Shown piece by piece: positions 10,035 to 20,257 of a DNA stretch of 64,000 bases. The stretch is taken from assembly GCF_000350225.1 (NCBI RefSeq), contig NW_005178992.1, forward strand, positions 494,733 to 558,732, read 5' to 3'. The translations under genes were made by a program, and so were the position numbers. Every line of letters begins with the position of its first letter. The first letter of the stretch is position 1. The notes under the pieces are model-generated. The model was given only the letters and a program-made list of their open reading frames with translations. It was not told the DNA's origin and searched no databases. The DNA is from Chondrus crispus. Taxonomy: Eukaryota > Rhodophyta > Florideophyceae > Gigartinales > Gigartinaceae.

Positions 10035-10280
10035 GATGTGCAAACGTGGGCTTTAAGCTTGCCGTTTTGCCGCCTTTTTTAAATTTTGAAGATTGGCATC
10101 GGTGCCAATGAGGTGTTGACAAGGTCGAGGCTGGTGATGTGCCAGGCGGCTGCGTGTACGGAGAGGAGTAGTGTAATGGAGCCAGACGTGGTTTAAATTA
10201 TTCTTCAGGGGCCAATAGGGGTGGAGAGAGGCCTTGGGCACGCATGCACGCACGCCGCGCATGCGAGTTAAGAAAGGCCC
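10035..10280. repeat. Right subterminal region and terminal inverted repeat of Harbinger
   Basis: Non-coding. The last 44 bases (10237-10280) are the right TIR, ending in ...GAGTTAAGAAAGGCCC, with a GCATGCACGCACGC tract mirroring the left end. Confidence 0.8.
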
Positions 10281-10283
10281 TCA

Positions 10284-10503
10284 GGCTGGGCCATGTGCAT
10301 GCGCGAGGAGGCGTTGCTGTACCTTCCATGCTGCATGGATCTGCAGACCGTCCAGACTCTGTTCCATTTCCGAGGAGTGGAACTATGGGATGGCATTACA
10401 GTAAAAACTACAGCAATGTGCTTCCGATTTTAGTGAAGAACTCAATAAAAACGGGGCGAGGGAAAGGAAAAACGAGAGGAAAGTCCTTTGTTAGGACTGG
10501 CCC
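10284..10503. mobile_element. Non-autonomous inverted-repeat element, copy 1, right part
   Basis: Matches 11692-11911 almost base for base, starting at CTGGGCCATGTGCATGCG and ending in the inverted repeat TGTTAGGACTGGCCC. Together with 745-1768 it is one element split by the Harbinger insertion. TGA follows at 10504-10506. Confidence 0.85.
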
Positions 10504-10800
10504 TGAGGGTGCGATACGAGGGTGAGTACGAGTGTGAGTACAAGGATGCGATGGTGAGTACGAGGGGAATGTACAGTACTTCATTTGGTTCTCACCGGTG
10601 GGGCAGTTCTTTCCGAAGCATCAAACAGCCAAATAACGAAACAACCAAATTCTAGGGAGCCAATCAAATTACAGAAAAATGTGCCAAGTGTTGTTATTTG
10701 ATGATTTGATTGCGTACCGGTGGGGATGCTCTTATGTCATACTTGCTAATGATTGCTCTCCATACAAAGGCGTTGGAATTGTTTCCGGTACGGAGTATCA
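10504..10800. other. Spacer between the two 1.1-kb elements
   Basis: 300 bases with loose GAGTACGAG/GTGAGTACGAG repeats in the first 70 bases. No gene is seen. Confidence 0.4.
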
Positions 10801-11911
10801 GGGCCAGTCCTAACAGGCGCTTTTCTTTTTTTTTTTTTTTCTTCAACCAGTTGCGGTCACGCTATTGGCCGGGTCATTTCATTACATTAATCGCACGCCA
10901 CAACGAATGCTACACAGAACCACTGTAATGCTTGGTAATTCTGCAAACTGGTCGAAATCCATTGGCTAAAGGAAGTACCAGTCCACACTCAGTCCATATG
11001 CACACTACTAAAATTCCATGGACTCGATGCGGTGCAGTGGCACTTGCAGTACAATGAAAGAGTGGAATTAAATCCAAATACGAGCACATGCAGATCAAAA
11101 CATTGGTTCTCTCAACATTACACTCTGTTTAGGAAACGGAGCACCACCGGACGGCAGAAGGGTACCCAGAGTTCAGCTTTTTGAAATCAAATGCCTCCTT
11201 GGCATCGATCATGAAATGGAGAGAAGCCGGGGAGGCTGCTCTCTAGTTCATGATCGATGATGAAGTGGCTTCGCCGAAATCCCTTTCCTGTGAACCACCC
11301 CGCCCTCGCTCCCTCCCCCCCGCCACCAACCCCCCTTCCCCCCCAAATAAGACCACGTCCCCTCCTCCCCGCCACCCCTCCTTCCCCCCCAAAATCCCCA
11401 CGTCCCCTCCTCCCCGCCACCCCTACCTCGCGCCCGACCACCACGCCCCATCACCATCTTCCTCACCTCCTCAGTACCGTGACCAACACACATCCTCCGA
11501 CATGCTATTGTCCCCGCCACCGCGTCATCCTCCTAACATCGACACCGACACAGTCTCTCCCCGCACCCTCCATCCCTTCCATATCTTTCGTTTCATATCT
11601 CAATCCAGCCCAGTTTTGGTCATGCACATCGAGGGACCTCATTATAGCAACACGTCGTCCAGCTTTGCTTTTGTCGAGCTACAGGGAGTCAGACTGGGCC
11701 ATGTGCATGCGCGAGGAGGCGTTGCTGTACCTTCCATGCTGCATGGATCTGCAGACCGTCCAGACTCTGTTCCATTTCCGAGGAGTGGAACTTTGGGATG
11801 GCATTACAGTAAAAACTACAGCAATGTGCTTCCGATTTTAGTGAAGAACTCAATAAAAACGGGGCGAGGGAAAGGAAAAAAGAGAAAAAAGTCCTTTGTT
11901 AGGACTGGCCC
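10801..11911. mobile_element. Non-autonomous inverted-repeat element, copy 2 (uninterrupted)
   Basis: 1,111 bp with ends GGGCCAGTCCTAACA and the reverse complement TGTTAGGACTGGCCC, flanked by TCA at 10798-10800 and 11912-11914. It carries the C-rich tract and an internal empty site for the Harbinger insertion (GAGTCAGACTGGG). There is no coding capacity beyond low-complexity frames. The shared GGGC terminus and 3-bp TCA/TGA target point to mobilisation by a Harbinger-type transposase. Confidence 0.88.
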
Positions 11912-11914
11912 TCA

Positions 11915-12184
11915 GTCGTAACGACATTCACAGCTCACACGATTGGTGATCGTACTGCCATGCAATTGGACACGTCTTCCATGGACACTGGAACCACCCG
12001 TGAGCCCTCCGAAACTTCTGCTGATCGCAGGGATCGTACGCGCAAGGTCTCGAAAGGAACGTCTGGGGTCACCGACAAACCCACAAAGTAAGACTAGGAC
12101 TTCAAGGGTGCTGAATGATATGGCAACGGTTATGCATTCTCTTTTCAGGCAGTCATTACGTACTTTTATGGCAATCTACATCTT
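11915..12184 (+). other. Possible short coding tail
   Basis: A plus-strand frame from the element edge to TAA at about 12090 reads TAHTIGDRTAMQLDTSSMDT, then TTREPSETSADRRDRTRKVS, a hydrophilic and plausible C-terminal tail. No start or family is recognised. Confidence 0.25.
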
Positions 12185-13181
12185 TCAACAGTCATCTGTG
12201 TCTATTGCAATTAGATTACCAGTCTCCAGGTAGCGTCTCACTCGTTCAATGCTGTAAAAGTCGTTCTCTGGATTTGAGAGGGTCGCAGTTAGATCGCAGA
12301 AGTCGGGCGTACCGGACTTGCTTCCCAACTTGTTCCCTGTTCGTTGGCACGAATCGAAATCGACGAGAACTACCGTCCCATCTTCTCGAAACATGATGTT
12401 CCCCAAGCTCACATCGTTGTGGCAGAAACCAATGCGGTGGAGGTGCTTTATCGCACTGCACACACTCCTCATAACCTCATCCTTGTTAACAGTAGCCTTC
12501 TTAAGCCACGTTCTCTCATAAAGAGTCTCTACGCACCTCTCCAGGCATATGCCAATGACTCTTTCCTTCTCTAAGACACATCCAAAGTACTTGACAATGT
12601 TCGGATGCGGATTCTTCGATATAGAATCAAGCACGCTGGCCTCGTGCAAGAAGCGGTCGGGAATGACATTCGGTTGTCGTCGGGCTGTACCCAGTCAATC
12701 GAGGTTTCTTCAGGAACTGCACATTCGCATCGCAGGACTCAACAGTTCGGAGGTTGGGTGCGACCGCCGGGAAGATATGACCAACGGGGATGAGCACAAC
12801 TTTCTCTAGTTTTTCGACATTGTCCTCGTCAATGTCTTCAGGTTCGAGAGTCGAAGATTCAGCGTAATAATAGTTTGCCCCATCGTTGTACACAACAATG
12901 GATGAAACGAATTGATTCCTTTCGTCACGCGTTTCGCACTTGTCGATTATCTCCATCTTCGTAAACGTTGCTCGATCAAGATACTGTACCCTGAAAGAAC
13001 CGGATTGCAGCGTTTCGGGTGGTTTGCGACGGGATGGAAGGATGCAATGGGAGGCGCAGGAGGCCACTGGGCAGTGCAGGCCCCTAGCAAACACTATGCG
13101 GATTGGTAGAGGGCAAGTGGAGGGCACCGGGAGATATTTTGAGTGATTTCGGAGCATTATGGCAGTCATGGAAGGTTTCAA
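12185..13181 (-). pseudogene. Protein-kinase-like gene, frameshifted
   Basis: The 3' frame (12649-12185) holds most of a kinase fold: NPHPNIVKYFGCV (beta 4 region), GFCHNDVSLGNIMF (catalytic loop with HND for HRD), TVVLVDFDSC (DFD for DFG), and KSGTPDF in place of the APE segment. The upstream frame (13181-12627) encodes FVSSIVVYNDGANYYYAES and ANVQFLKKPRL, which should lead into the N-lobe. The two halves overlap in different frames between about 12627 and 12700, with additional likely indels around the CCGACGACAACCG stretch. The glycine loop is not obvious. The altered DFG and the frame breaks suggest a degenerate kinase. It belongs to a same-strand patchwork of broken genes. Confidence 0.6.
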
Positions 13182-13899
13182 GCAGAGTGCGAACCCGTGG
13201 TGAAATACAGATGGAGGACAATGGCCTAGAGAAATGCAAATTTACTCAAACCATATGCTCCATATCGCGGCCTCGCTCGCTGCTCCCCGCGTCGTATGCT
13301 GCTCTCCTCCATCTCACTGGCTTTACTGGGGGGCCTTGATGACCGAGGCGACGCCCGCAGACACGGCAGCAGCCTGGAAGACGGCAGCAGCGTGCTCGCA
13401 CTATTCCTCGCGCGTGCGGCTCTCGTCGGCGGTGGGATCGCGGGCGTGCCCGTGTTCGCGGTTGGCTTGCTCCGCGGCGTCGACGATGACGTCTAGTAGA
13501 TGCGGGGCGTAGGCGAGATGCAGGAAGGCGAGCAGCGAGGCGACGGCTGCGCGGAGACGCGGGAGGGCGGCCGCGAGGCAGATGCGGCGACGAGGACGGG
13601 GAAGGGGGAGAGGTAGGGGGAAGAGGGAGGAAAGGAGGGAATCAAGCGCCGGGAGAGATGGGAGTGGCGGTGGCGGGACAGCGGGAAAGGGTAGGACGAG
13701 AGAGGCGCCGCGGAGCGCGATAGAGAATCGGCGACGGGGCGGCGAGGGAGGCGGCATTGTAGGGAGGGGCAGGCGGGGGAGGGGCGTGCGAGTGGTTGAC
13801 GCGAGATGGTGAGTAAATGGGGCTCCTCGCAGTGGTTGAAGGAGCAGAATGGGGAGGAAGGAAGGGGACGGAAATGGGCTTCAAGAAAGACCCGGGAAG
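13182..13899. other. GC-rich low-complexity region
   Basis: Several frames are open on both strands because of GC-rich, purine/pyrimidine-biased sequence. A minus-strand stretch reads LLAFLHLAYAPHLLDVIVDA and may be the remnant of a coding exon. No family is recognised. Confidence 0.3.
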
Positions 13900-14122
13900 C
13901 TTTTCGATTCATTGCGGTGACGAGCTCCAAGGTGAGCCTCTTATTGACGGCACTCTTAAAATGCAGGCGGTCCCTAAACAACAAGCTATTATTGAGGACC
14001 TTGAGGGCGAGATACTCATATTTGACAGGGCCATGGACGAGGTGGACCCTGCCCAAAGCGCCACCGCCAAGGGCGTTGATCTCCCCATGTGCAACCAGCA
14101 ACCTCCCCGCCGCGGCAGCCAT
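13900..14122 (-). pseudogene. AGC-kinase (PKA-like) N-lobe fragment
   Basis: The minus-strand frame reads GEINALGGGALGRVHLVHGP, then EYLALKVLNNSLLFRDRL, then VNKRLTLELV. This follows the PKA pattern of glycine loop (LGxGxFGxVxLV), VAIK-lysine (ALKVL) and the alpha-C region (NERxxLxLV), including the correct spacing. After about 13900 it dissolves into low-complexity sequence, and no catalytic loop is found. The alpha-C glutamate position is lost (NKR for NER). It is therefore only an N-lobe piece, in the same orientation as the neighbouring broken genes. Confidence 0.55.
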
Positions 14123-14499
14123 ACTCCACTTCCTCTCTCCCGGATTTCCTCCTTGCTGACCTCGAACCGTACATCTTTCCTCTCCGCGCCCCTTACATCG
14201 CTGGCGCTGGACCTCAGCGCCGCCCTCTCCCCCTGCCCATGCGGCGCACCGCCTCTTCCCCGAACTTCTCCCTGATTCCCCTCTCCATTTCCAACCTGCC
14301 CGCCACGCTCACCGCCATCTCCACATCCCCGTACTCCCGCGTGTACATAAGCGCAGCGCTGCCCCCGATGCAGTGCCCCGATGCAGTTCCCGACGAGCCC
14401 GCCCTCGCCCAGCCTCGAGCCGCGCAGCCCCATGCGGCGCATCCGCGTCACCACGGCGCCAACATCATCCCCCTCCGCCCCGTACACCGCGTCCTGGAA

Positions 14500-14682
14500 C
14501 CGCCACTGACACTCGCAGTTACCCGCAAAGTCGAACCTACCCATATGGAACTCCTTCAGATCCGGTATCGTCCAGTCTTCGTCATGGTCCTCATCGACCA
14601 TACTGAAAAAGTAGTTAACAGCTCCGATCGAAGATAGATTGTTCAGTACAGACAGAAATATGGCGAAATCTTCGAGAGTCAT
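14500..14682 (-). pseudogene. PP2A B''-like EF-hand regulatory subunit fragment
   Basis: The minus-strand frame starts MTLEDFAIFLSVLNNLSS and continues IGAVNYFFSMVDEDHDEDWTI, then PDLKEFHMGRF. PP2A B''-type subunits (PPP2R3 family) have the same layout: an 'S.eDFv.F.ls..n..s..a..Y.F...D.d.dG.l...eL..F' EF-hand stretch. Only about 55 residues are recognisable, after which the frame becomes GC-rich and unlike the family. Confidence 0.5.
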
Positions 14683-14686
14683 CTCT

Positions 14687-15104
14687 TTCTATTTGCGGCA
14701 TTGTGTTGATACCGTTGCCAGTACTGCTGATGGAAGTACGTCTTTCGTGTCGTGCAAAACTTCTGTACCTCTTCTACAGTCAGACTGCAATTGAGAGCCA
14801 AACCTCCACTGCGGGACACAGCTGTGTGGCACGCTTATGTTTCAAAGGATCCTTTCACAGAACGAATCTGATCCATTGACAGTCCGCCTGCGACCCTATC
14901 AAAGATTCCTGCTTCAGCAGCCACGAGTGCTGCGTCCAGTTTCCCTTCACGCACTTCCTTCGGGGAAAACGGTCTTGCATGTTCGTCTACCAGATTTTTA
15001 CTTACAGCACGAAGCCCATACATCACAAGAGAAGACCCAATCGCAATAGCTTCGGACATCTTCACGAGCGCGAATGATCCGAACTTAGAAGACCACCCTT
15101 CCAT
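14687..15104 (-). pseudogene. Hypothetical protein, 3' part, one in-frame stop
   Basis: A single minus-strand frame reads MEGWSSKFGSFALVKMSEAI, then VMYGLRAVSKNLVDEHARPF, then SLTVEEVQKFCTTRKTYFHQ, and ends at about 14687. One TAA interrupts it at about 14835. The composition looks coding, but no family is recognised. It may be the C-terminal end of the hypothetical gene seen upstream (15640-16212). Confidence 0.4.
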
Positions 15105-15639
15105 AAAGGATGAAATCAGTAGTTAATGCCAGAGTCGCATGGGCAGGAGATATCGGTCGGCAAGCCGCCTGAATACCGTCGAGTCAGCTTATTACAGTGT
15201 TCTCCAATTCTCCGCGTCGAGCTTGCGGTAAGATCAAATTCGGTGAAGTTGCGCGGCATGAGTCTCGATGTTCGGATTGGTAGGGGCGCCCCGTACTCAA
15301 TGTGTCCTGTGAGATTCCTGGGAAGCGATACAGGAGATGCATATCGATCGATCACTAGATTCGACTATCTTTCTCCGCTTTCACGTTCATTCAGTCTCGA
15401 ATCCCAATATGCAAAGAACGCATAGCGGGAGGGCGCCGACAAAGGCCGAGGAGGTGGTGCGTTGCCACATATGAGTCTGGAAACAGTTCTGGACACAGGG
15501 AATGAGATGAGGGTGGACTGTCCGGTGCGGTCCGGTCGTTGTCCTTTGCGCGTCACTTGTTCGGTCCTCTTCGTCGCCCTTCGTCTTCGCCTCATACGTA
15601 TGACCGGTATCATCCATGCCGTACCACGTACCATTTCAC

Positions 15640-16212
15640 AAATGACTCGCCCTTGTATGCCCCTTCAGCCTCTACGTCAACAGCGTAATTCATCGCTATT
15701 AGGTTCCCATCAACGCCCTTGTGTAGAATCTTCCACATGAACCGTTCCAACACAGCTCGGTTACGTGTTCAATACTCGTCTGTTTTTGTTTTCTCTTCAA
15801 TAAGAAAGAGTGCCTCCTTTTTCACACCCTTGAAATTCTCATTGGGGATGTCGCCGCGGGCCCGCGGTGGCATCCTCAATGTGAATGTCTCAAACGCCAC
15901 CCTGTGGTCTCTTTCAGAGAGGAATGGCGTTTCCTGGAGCAAGGCCAGGGATGGCTTATCTGAATGTTGCACAATACACAAGTGTGCGACAGATGGGGCG
16001 TGGAGATTCGACGGAATACTGGGCAGTAGATGAGCAGACGCATCAAGCTCCTCAGTATCCAACCTTGATGGGCGGCATGCGGCGAGGATTTGGAGAACGA
16101 ATGCCTTTGGGGACGACATCATACCCATTTCCGCATAGCTCAGATAGTGGGGATACAGTATTATGCCTCAAAATTTTGGAGAATTTAGAAAGGATCAGTT
16201 CTACCCACAGGG
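15640..16212 (-). pseudogene. Hypothetical protein interrupted by the Copia insertion (downstream half)
   Basis: The minus-strand frame reads VLQILAACRPSRLDTEELDA, SVAHLCIVQHSDKPSLALLQ, then TRAVLERFMWKILHKGVDGN and VDVEAEGAYKGESFVKWYVV, with one shift near 16110 into a frame reading LWVELILSKFSKILRHNT up to the edge of the 5' LTR. The family is not recognised. The coding character is clear from composition and the lack of stops. Its upstream half probably lies beyond the retrotransposon at 27898-28108. It is a host-type gene, now broken. Confidence 0.42.
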
Positions 16213-16214
16213 TG

Positions 16215-16349
16215 TGATGACCCACAAGCCAGCCACAGACTAGACCACACCATTTGAGGTAGGTAGCAGCGCCAGGACCGAATAAAAGCGCGCCGTCGGC
16301 CGCCCCGCCGCCGCGGGACGACCGGAGGCACGAAACTTACTTCGTCACA
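16215..16349 (+). repeat. Copia 5' LTR
   Basis: 135 bp, TG...CA, with an AATAAAA signal. Paired with 27763-27897 at about 98 percent identity by eye. Confidence 0.88.
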
Positions 16350-16363
16350 GGTCATGGGCCCCT

Positions 16364-17408
16364 ATGCAACCACTGCCACCCTCCAGTCCATCTCAACACT
16401 CCACCACATCCCACAATATTCCCTCGCAACGAAGACGACGCGCTGACCGACGCGCCCTCAATCAAGACATCAACGAATACACAACATACCTTCTACAACA
16501 AACAACACTCCACGAAAACGATCAACACGAACCCCAAGACACAACTCAACACAAACACAACACAATGAATTCACAAAATCTGCTCCCCCACCTCACCACC
16601 ACAAACTACACCTACTGGTATGACGCCCTTCTGCTGCACGCGAGAACGATCGACGCAGCATACCTCCTCGAATCCGAACGCACACCCACAACCGACCCAG
16701 CCACCACCCAAACGCGCAAGAAACAGGCCGATCAGCTCCGCAAGCTCATCATACTCAGCCTGCCCTCCACCATCGTAGCTCTCTTACCCCCAACCATCCT
16801 CCGCGAATCTCCTCACCACATATGCACACTTCTCCGCGAGCACATCCACGACGCCAACATCGAAAACCACGAAGTCCTCGACGCGGAGGCACGATGCAAC
16901 AAACTTCTTCCTGGTACTGACTTTTCTACGTTTATCAACACCCACATCGCAATCCGTCAAAAGATGATCAACGCCAATTACCCCAACATAGACCAAGAAC
17001 GCACCACCGTCAACTACATGATACAAGGGATCAGCAACCACCCCGACCTTGGACTCGTTGCTGTCGTGCTAGCGGGCAGCCCACCCGCCTCCATCCGCAA
17101 ATTCACGAACCATGTCCGACAGGTCATGCTGATGCAGAACAAGCAGCAAGAAGCCAGCGCACCGCAACCCGTCTTCCCCAAACCTGCCCCAGCCCAACAA
17201 CCACTGCCGCCCCAATACACGCCACACCAGCTGTACCAACGACCCCCGCAGAACAAGTACACGCCTCGCCCACCCTACCAATCCCACCCACAGCAACGCC
17301 GTGCCCCCCGCCAGACCTGGGAACCCTGCAACCACCCTCGACCCAAAGGTTGGGCCGGCAAGTGGTGCAGCCATCATGGCAGCATCACACACGACACCGA
17401 GCAGTGCT
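16364..17408 (+). CDS. Copia gag region (fossil)
   Basis: Gag-type frame opening shortly after the 5' LTR. The central part (YWYDALLLHARTIDAAYLLE; EARCNKLLPGTDFSTFI) resembles UBN2-type Copia gag. A Pro/Gln-rich segment and a Cys/His knuckle follow (CNHPRPKGWAGKWCSHHG...H...C). Gag forms the RNA-packaging particle of the element. The reading runs into the LTR of the inserted Gypsy element, so the visible frame end is chimeric. Confidence 0.75.
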
Positions 17409-18190
17409 ACGCACGCGCTTCGGTCTTCGCATCGCGCGCGGAGGACAACAGAGAAACCGGAACGGAATCGCGTGGTCGGATGGGTGGTCGCCACCCCTAC
17501 CACACCCAACACAGAAGACCTCTGTAGTATAACGACGGATGCGCGCGCGGGGAGATTATTAACAGTGCGGCCGTGCACGGTGGACACGTGGGCGGGTGTG
17601 CCCACGTGTAAGGAGCGCGCGCGTGCCGAGCGGTCGTAATCTGGCGTACGTGTACAGTAGTGCACGTGTCGGCCAAGCGGTAGTCTACCAGTATGACGCG
17701 TGTACGCTAGCACACGTGGCATCCGTGCGGTAGTCTGTAAGCAGCGCGTGTGTACAGTAGTACACACGTGTAGCTACAGCGTCCGCGCGGTAATTAGGAA
17801 TTGAGGCGCTAGTTTTTTAATGGCGTACAGTACCTGGTACGCACTAGGCGGCAGGTACTGTATACTGGGACAGGTGTCCGAGGCGTCCCTCTGAGGGGTT
17901 AAGACCTGACACCCGTCCCCACCAGTAAACTGGGGCAAGCTCGCCCCCGTCCCTTTCGCGCCTATATACGTCCGTTTCGGTTGTCTATCGCGCGCGATGG
18001 CTTCTAACCCGTTACCGGTCGCTCCCGTTCACGCACCACGGGGCGACTGCGCGTAACCGGCCAGTGAGCCACTCCCTTTTCGCGAGCTCGTCCGATCGGT
18101 TACCGCGCGCCGCGCGTCTCGCGTCGCGAGCTCCCTCGGCTCATCCTCCGAGCTTCTCGCCCGCTAGGGTTTGAGGAGAGTTGTACCACA
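17409..18190 (+). repeat. Gypsy 5' LTR
   Basis: About 780 bp, shared with 23599-24383. A TATATA-containing promoter-like stretch (GCGCCTATATACGTCC) lies at about 17968-17983. The exact first base is uncertain because the LTR edges do not show a clean TG. Confidence 0.8.
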
Positions 18191-18299
18191 TTTTGGTACT
18201 CTTGTGGAGGGGTACAACTCTCGAGGTAGAGCCGCGCGCCTTGACGCCCGCTCTGCGCAGAACCGTACGGACGGAAAAGGTTGAGAAATCACCGCGTCG

Positions 18300-19852
18300 A
18301 TCGCGAAGCGTATTCGACGATGAACCGACCGGATCAAGGGGCAGACTCCGCCTCCGGGCGTCTGAGCACCCGCAGTGGCAGTGGCGCACCGCGCCCCCGG
18401 GTGGAGAACCCGGAAGCCCTGCTGCGACCGCCACCGCGACCGGGCCGCACGCGAGCGTCCGCATCGGATGTTACGCCGGCCGTGTCGGCAGGCACCGAGA
18501 ATCGCGTCCAATGGATGGTCGACGCGATTCAGCCGCGCATCCAGGCTTGGGTCGAGGAGTTCCTCGCTACGGAACTCCCCCAGGTAGCGCGCGTATGCCT
18601 CGACCGAACGGTGCCCGCTCTCGTGGACGCGCACGTACGCAGCGCGATACCACCGCTTTTGGACGAACTTCTACCCGCTCAAGTCCAATGCGAGGTGGTG
18701 ACCGCGCTCACCACTGTGGATGAAGAATCCCCGTCCGGCACGGCTCTAAAGGGAGCGATCAGCTCCGCCGTGGCCAATCGTCTGGCCACGACCTTCGCCG
18801 GAGCAGGAGTCGACGCACGCGAGCAGCGCGACTCGACCGCTCCGGATCCTACGCTAACGCACGCTGAACCGATCGGCGCCGCACCCGGGATCGGTACAAT
18901 GGCCCCTCACCCGGAGGGTAAGACCATTTACCTCCCACCAATTTATGGTGCTACAGGAGGGCCCACAGAAAATGGCCCTCCCGTACTCGCCGATACGGCT
19001 GGCCCCCGCGGGACAGAAAACCGCCTGGGGCGCTTCGCGACAGAAAAGCGACAGCCGTATCGGTCGAGCAGAAGAAGCGCACCCGGCGCTCAAGGTTACA
19101 CCTCGGAGGGTACAGAAAACCCCTCCGAGGAAGAAGACACAAGACGTCGCCACAGGGCGACGCGCAAGAACCGCGACGGACGCTACGCGCGATACCGCGA
19201 TGCCGGAGGGGCCGGTTACCCCTCCGATGATAACCGCGAAGGACGCTATACGCGATACCGCGATGCCGGAGGAGGTGGATACCCCTCTGATGACGAGGAC
19301 ACCGAGTCGGACGAATCGCGCAGAAGCGACCGCAGAGGCCGCAATGCGCGCGACCGACGTCGGTTCCGGCGAGAAGACTCCGATCCGGAGGGCTACAGTA
19401 GCCCCGGCGGAGAAGGAGACCGCCACCGCAGGGGCAGAGACCGCCGGTCTGCCCCGAGGCGGGATCCGAAACGGTTGCCGGTGATCAGGCCGCTGAACGA
19501 CCTGTTCACCAAGGCCGTCGACTACCGCACGTATAGGCTGGAAAATCGCAGCGCGCGCTACGACGCGAGTACCGCGCGGCGAGTTAACCGATATCGGAAG
19601 AAGTTGGACGTCCAGCTGAAAACCCACACGTTCGGTGGTCAAGATCCAATCGCGGTGCTAAGATTCCTCGCCACGCATCCGAGCGTGGACTACCAAGCGG
19701 TGGCATGCTACGCGCAAGCGATAGGCGAGACGCACCGCTCTGCTCGAAGACAGGCGACCTCGCCCGCGTCGCTTCAAGCACCGTCCGATTCGGTGAGAAG
19801 ATTCACGCGCAACGCGGACAAGGCCTGTGCTGTCGGTCGAGTCCCTATCTGA
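18300..19852 (+). CDS. Gypsy gag-like protein (fossil)
   Basis: Long frame of about 517 codons from the ATG at 18300. A conserved-looking N-terminal region is followed by an Arg/Asp/Glu/Ser-rich middle with short internal repeats (GRYARYRDAGGAGYPSDD, twice) and a helical C-terminal part. Position right after the 5' LTR and composition support gag; no specific motif confirms it. Confidence 0.5.
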
Positions 19853-20257
19853 ACTCCCGACAGCGCGCGGAACTGAAACGGAGGAGATACTGGCGGTGAC
19901 GGACCAGTCGGCGACGCCGAGCTCGCTTAGCTCGCCGCCGACTAGCTACCATCCGTCACCTGCCTCGTCCCCGGCGGGCGCACCCACGGCGCCCGCCCAA
20001 CACGGTGATGCGCGCGCACATCCGTACGGAAGGCCAGTACAGAACCAGCGGGTCCGGTTCTTCAACCAAGGATTACCTGGACCCCCGCCGTGTCGGTTCT
20101 GTCTGGACCTGACCCACCTACAGGAGCAATGTCCTGTGGTGGCGGATAGCGCGCTGCATTCGAAGCTTTTGCGGGCCGGCGAGGCCAATTATCAAAAGCT
20201 TCGGATCCGTCAAGGTCTCCGCCCAGGCTCGCCGTTCTAGCGTCAACCGCCGACCGC

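Larger units (their letters stand above)
1769..10280. mobile_element. Harbinger (PIF/ISL2EU-type) DNA transposon with NLR cargo, 8.5 kb
   Basis: The ends are inverted repeats: left GGGCTTTTCTTAACTCG, right (reverse complement) GGGCCTTTCTTAACTCG, each followed by a GCGCGGCGTGCGTGC tract. TCA is duplicated at 1766-1768 and 10281-10283. Copy 2 of the host repeat carries the empty site with a single TCA at 11689-11691, which fixes both boundaries. Inside are a DDE transposase (+), a Myb/SANT-like protein (-), and between them an NB-ARC-WD40 gene nested in ATAD2-like sequence (-). The two outer genes are the standard Harbinger pair; the inner genes are cargo. The target TCA differs from the TWA usual for many Harbingers. 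Confidence 0.92.

Noticed and set aside
13296-13757. Plus- and minus-strand ORFs in the GC-rich block
   Set aside because: Long only because of composition; no recognisable domain and strong Arg/Gly/Pro bias.
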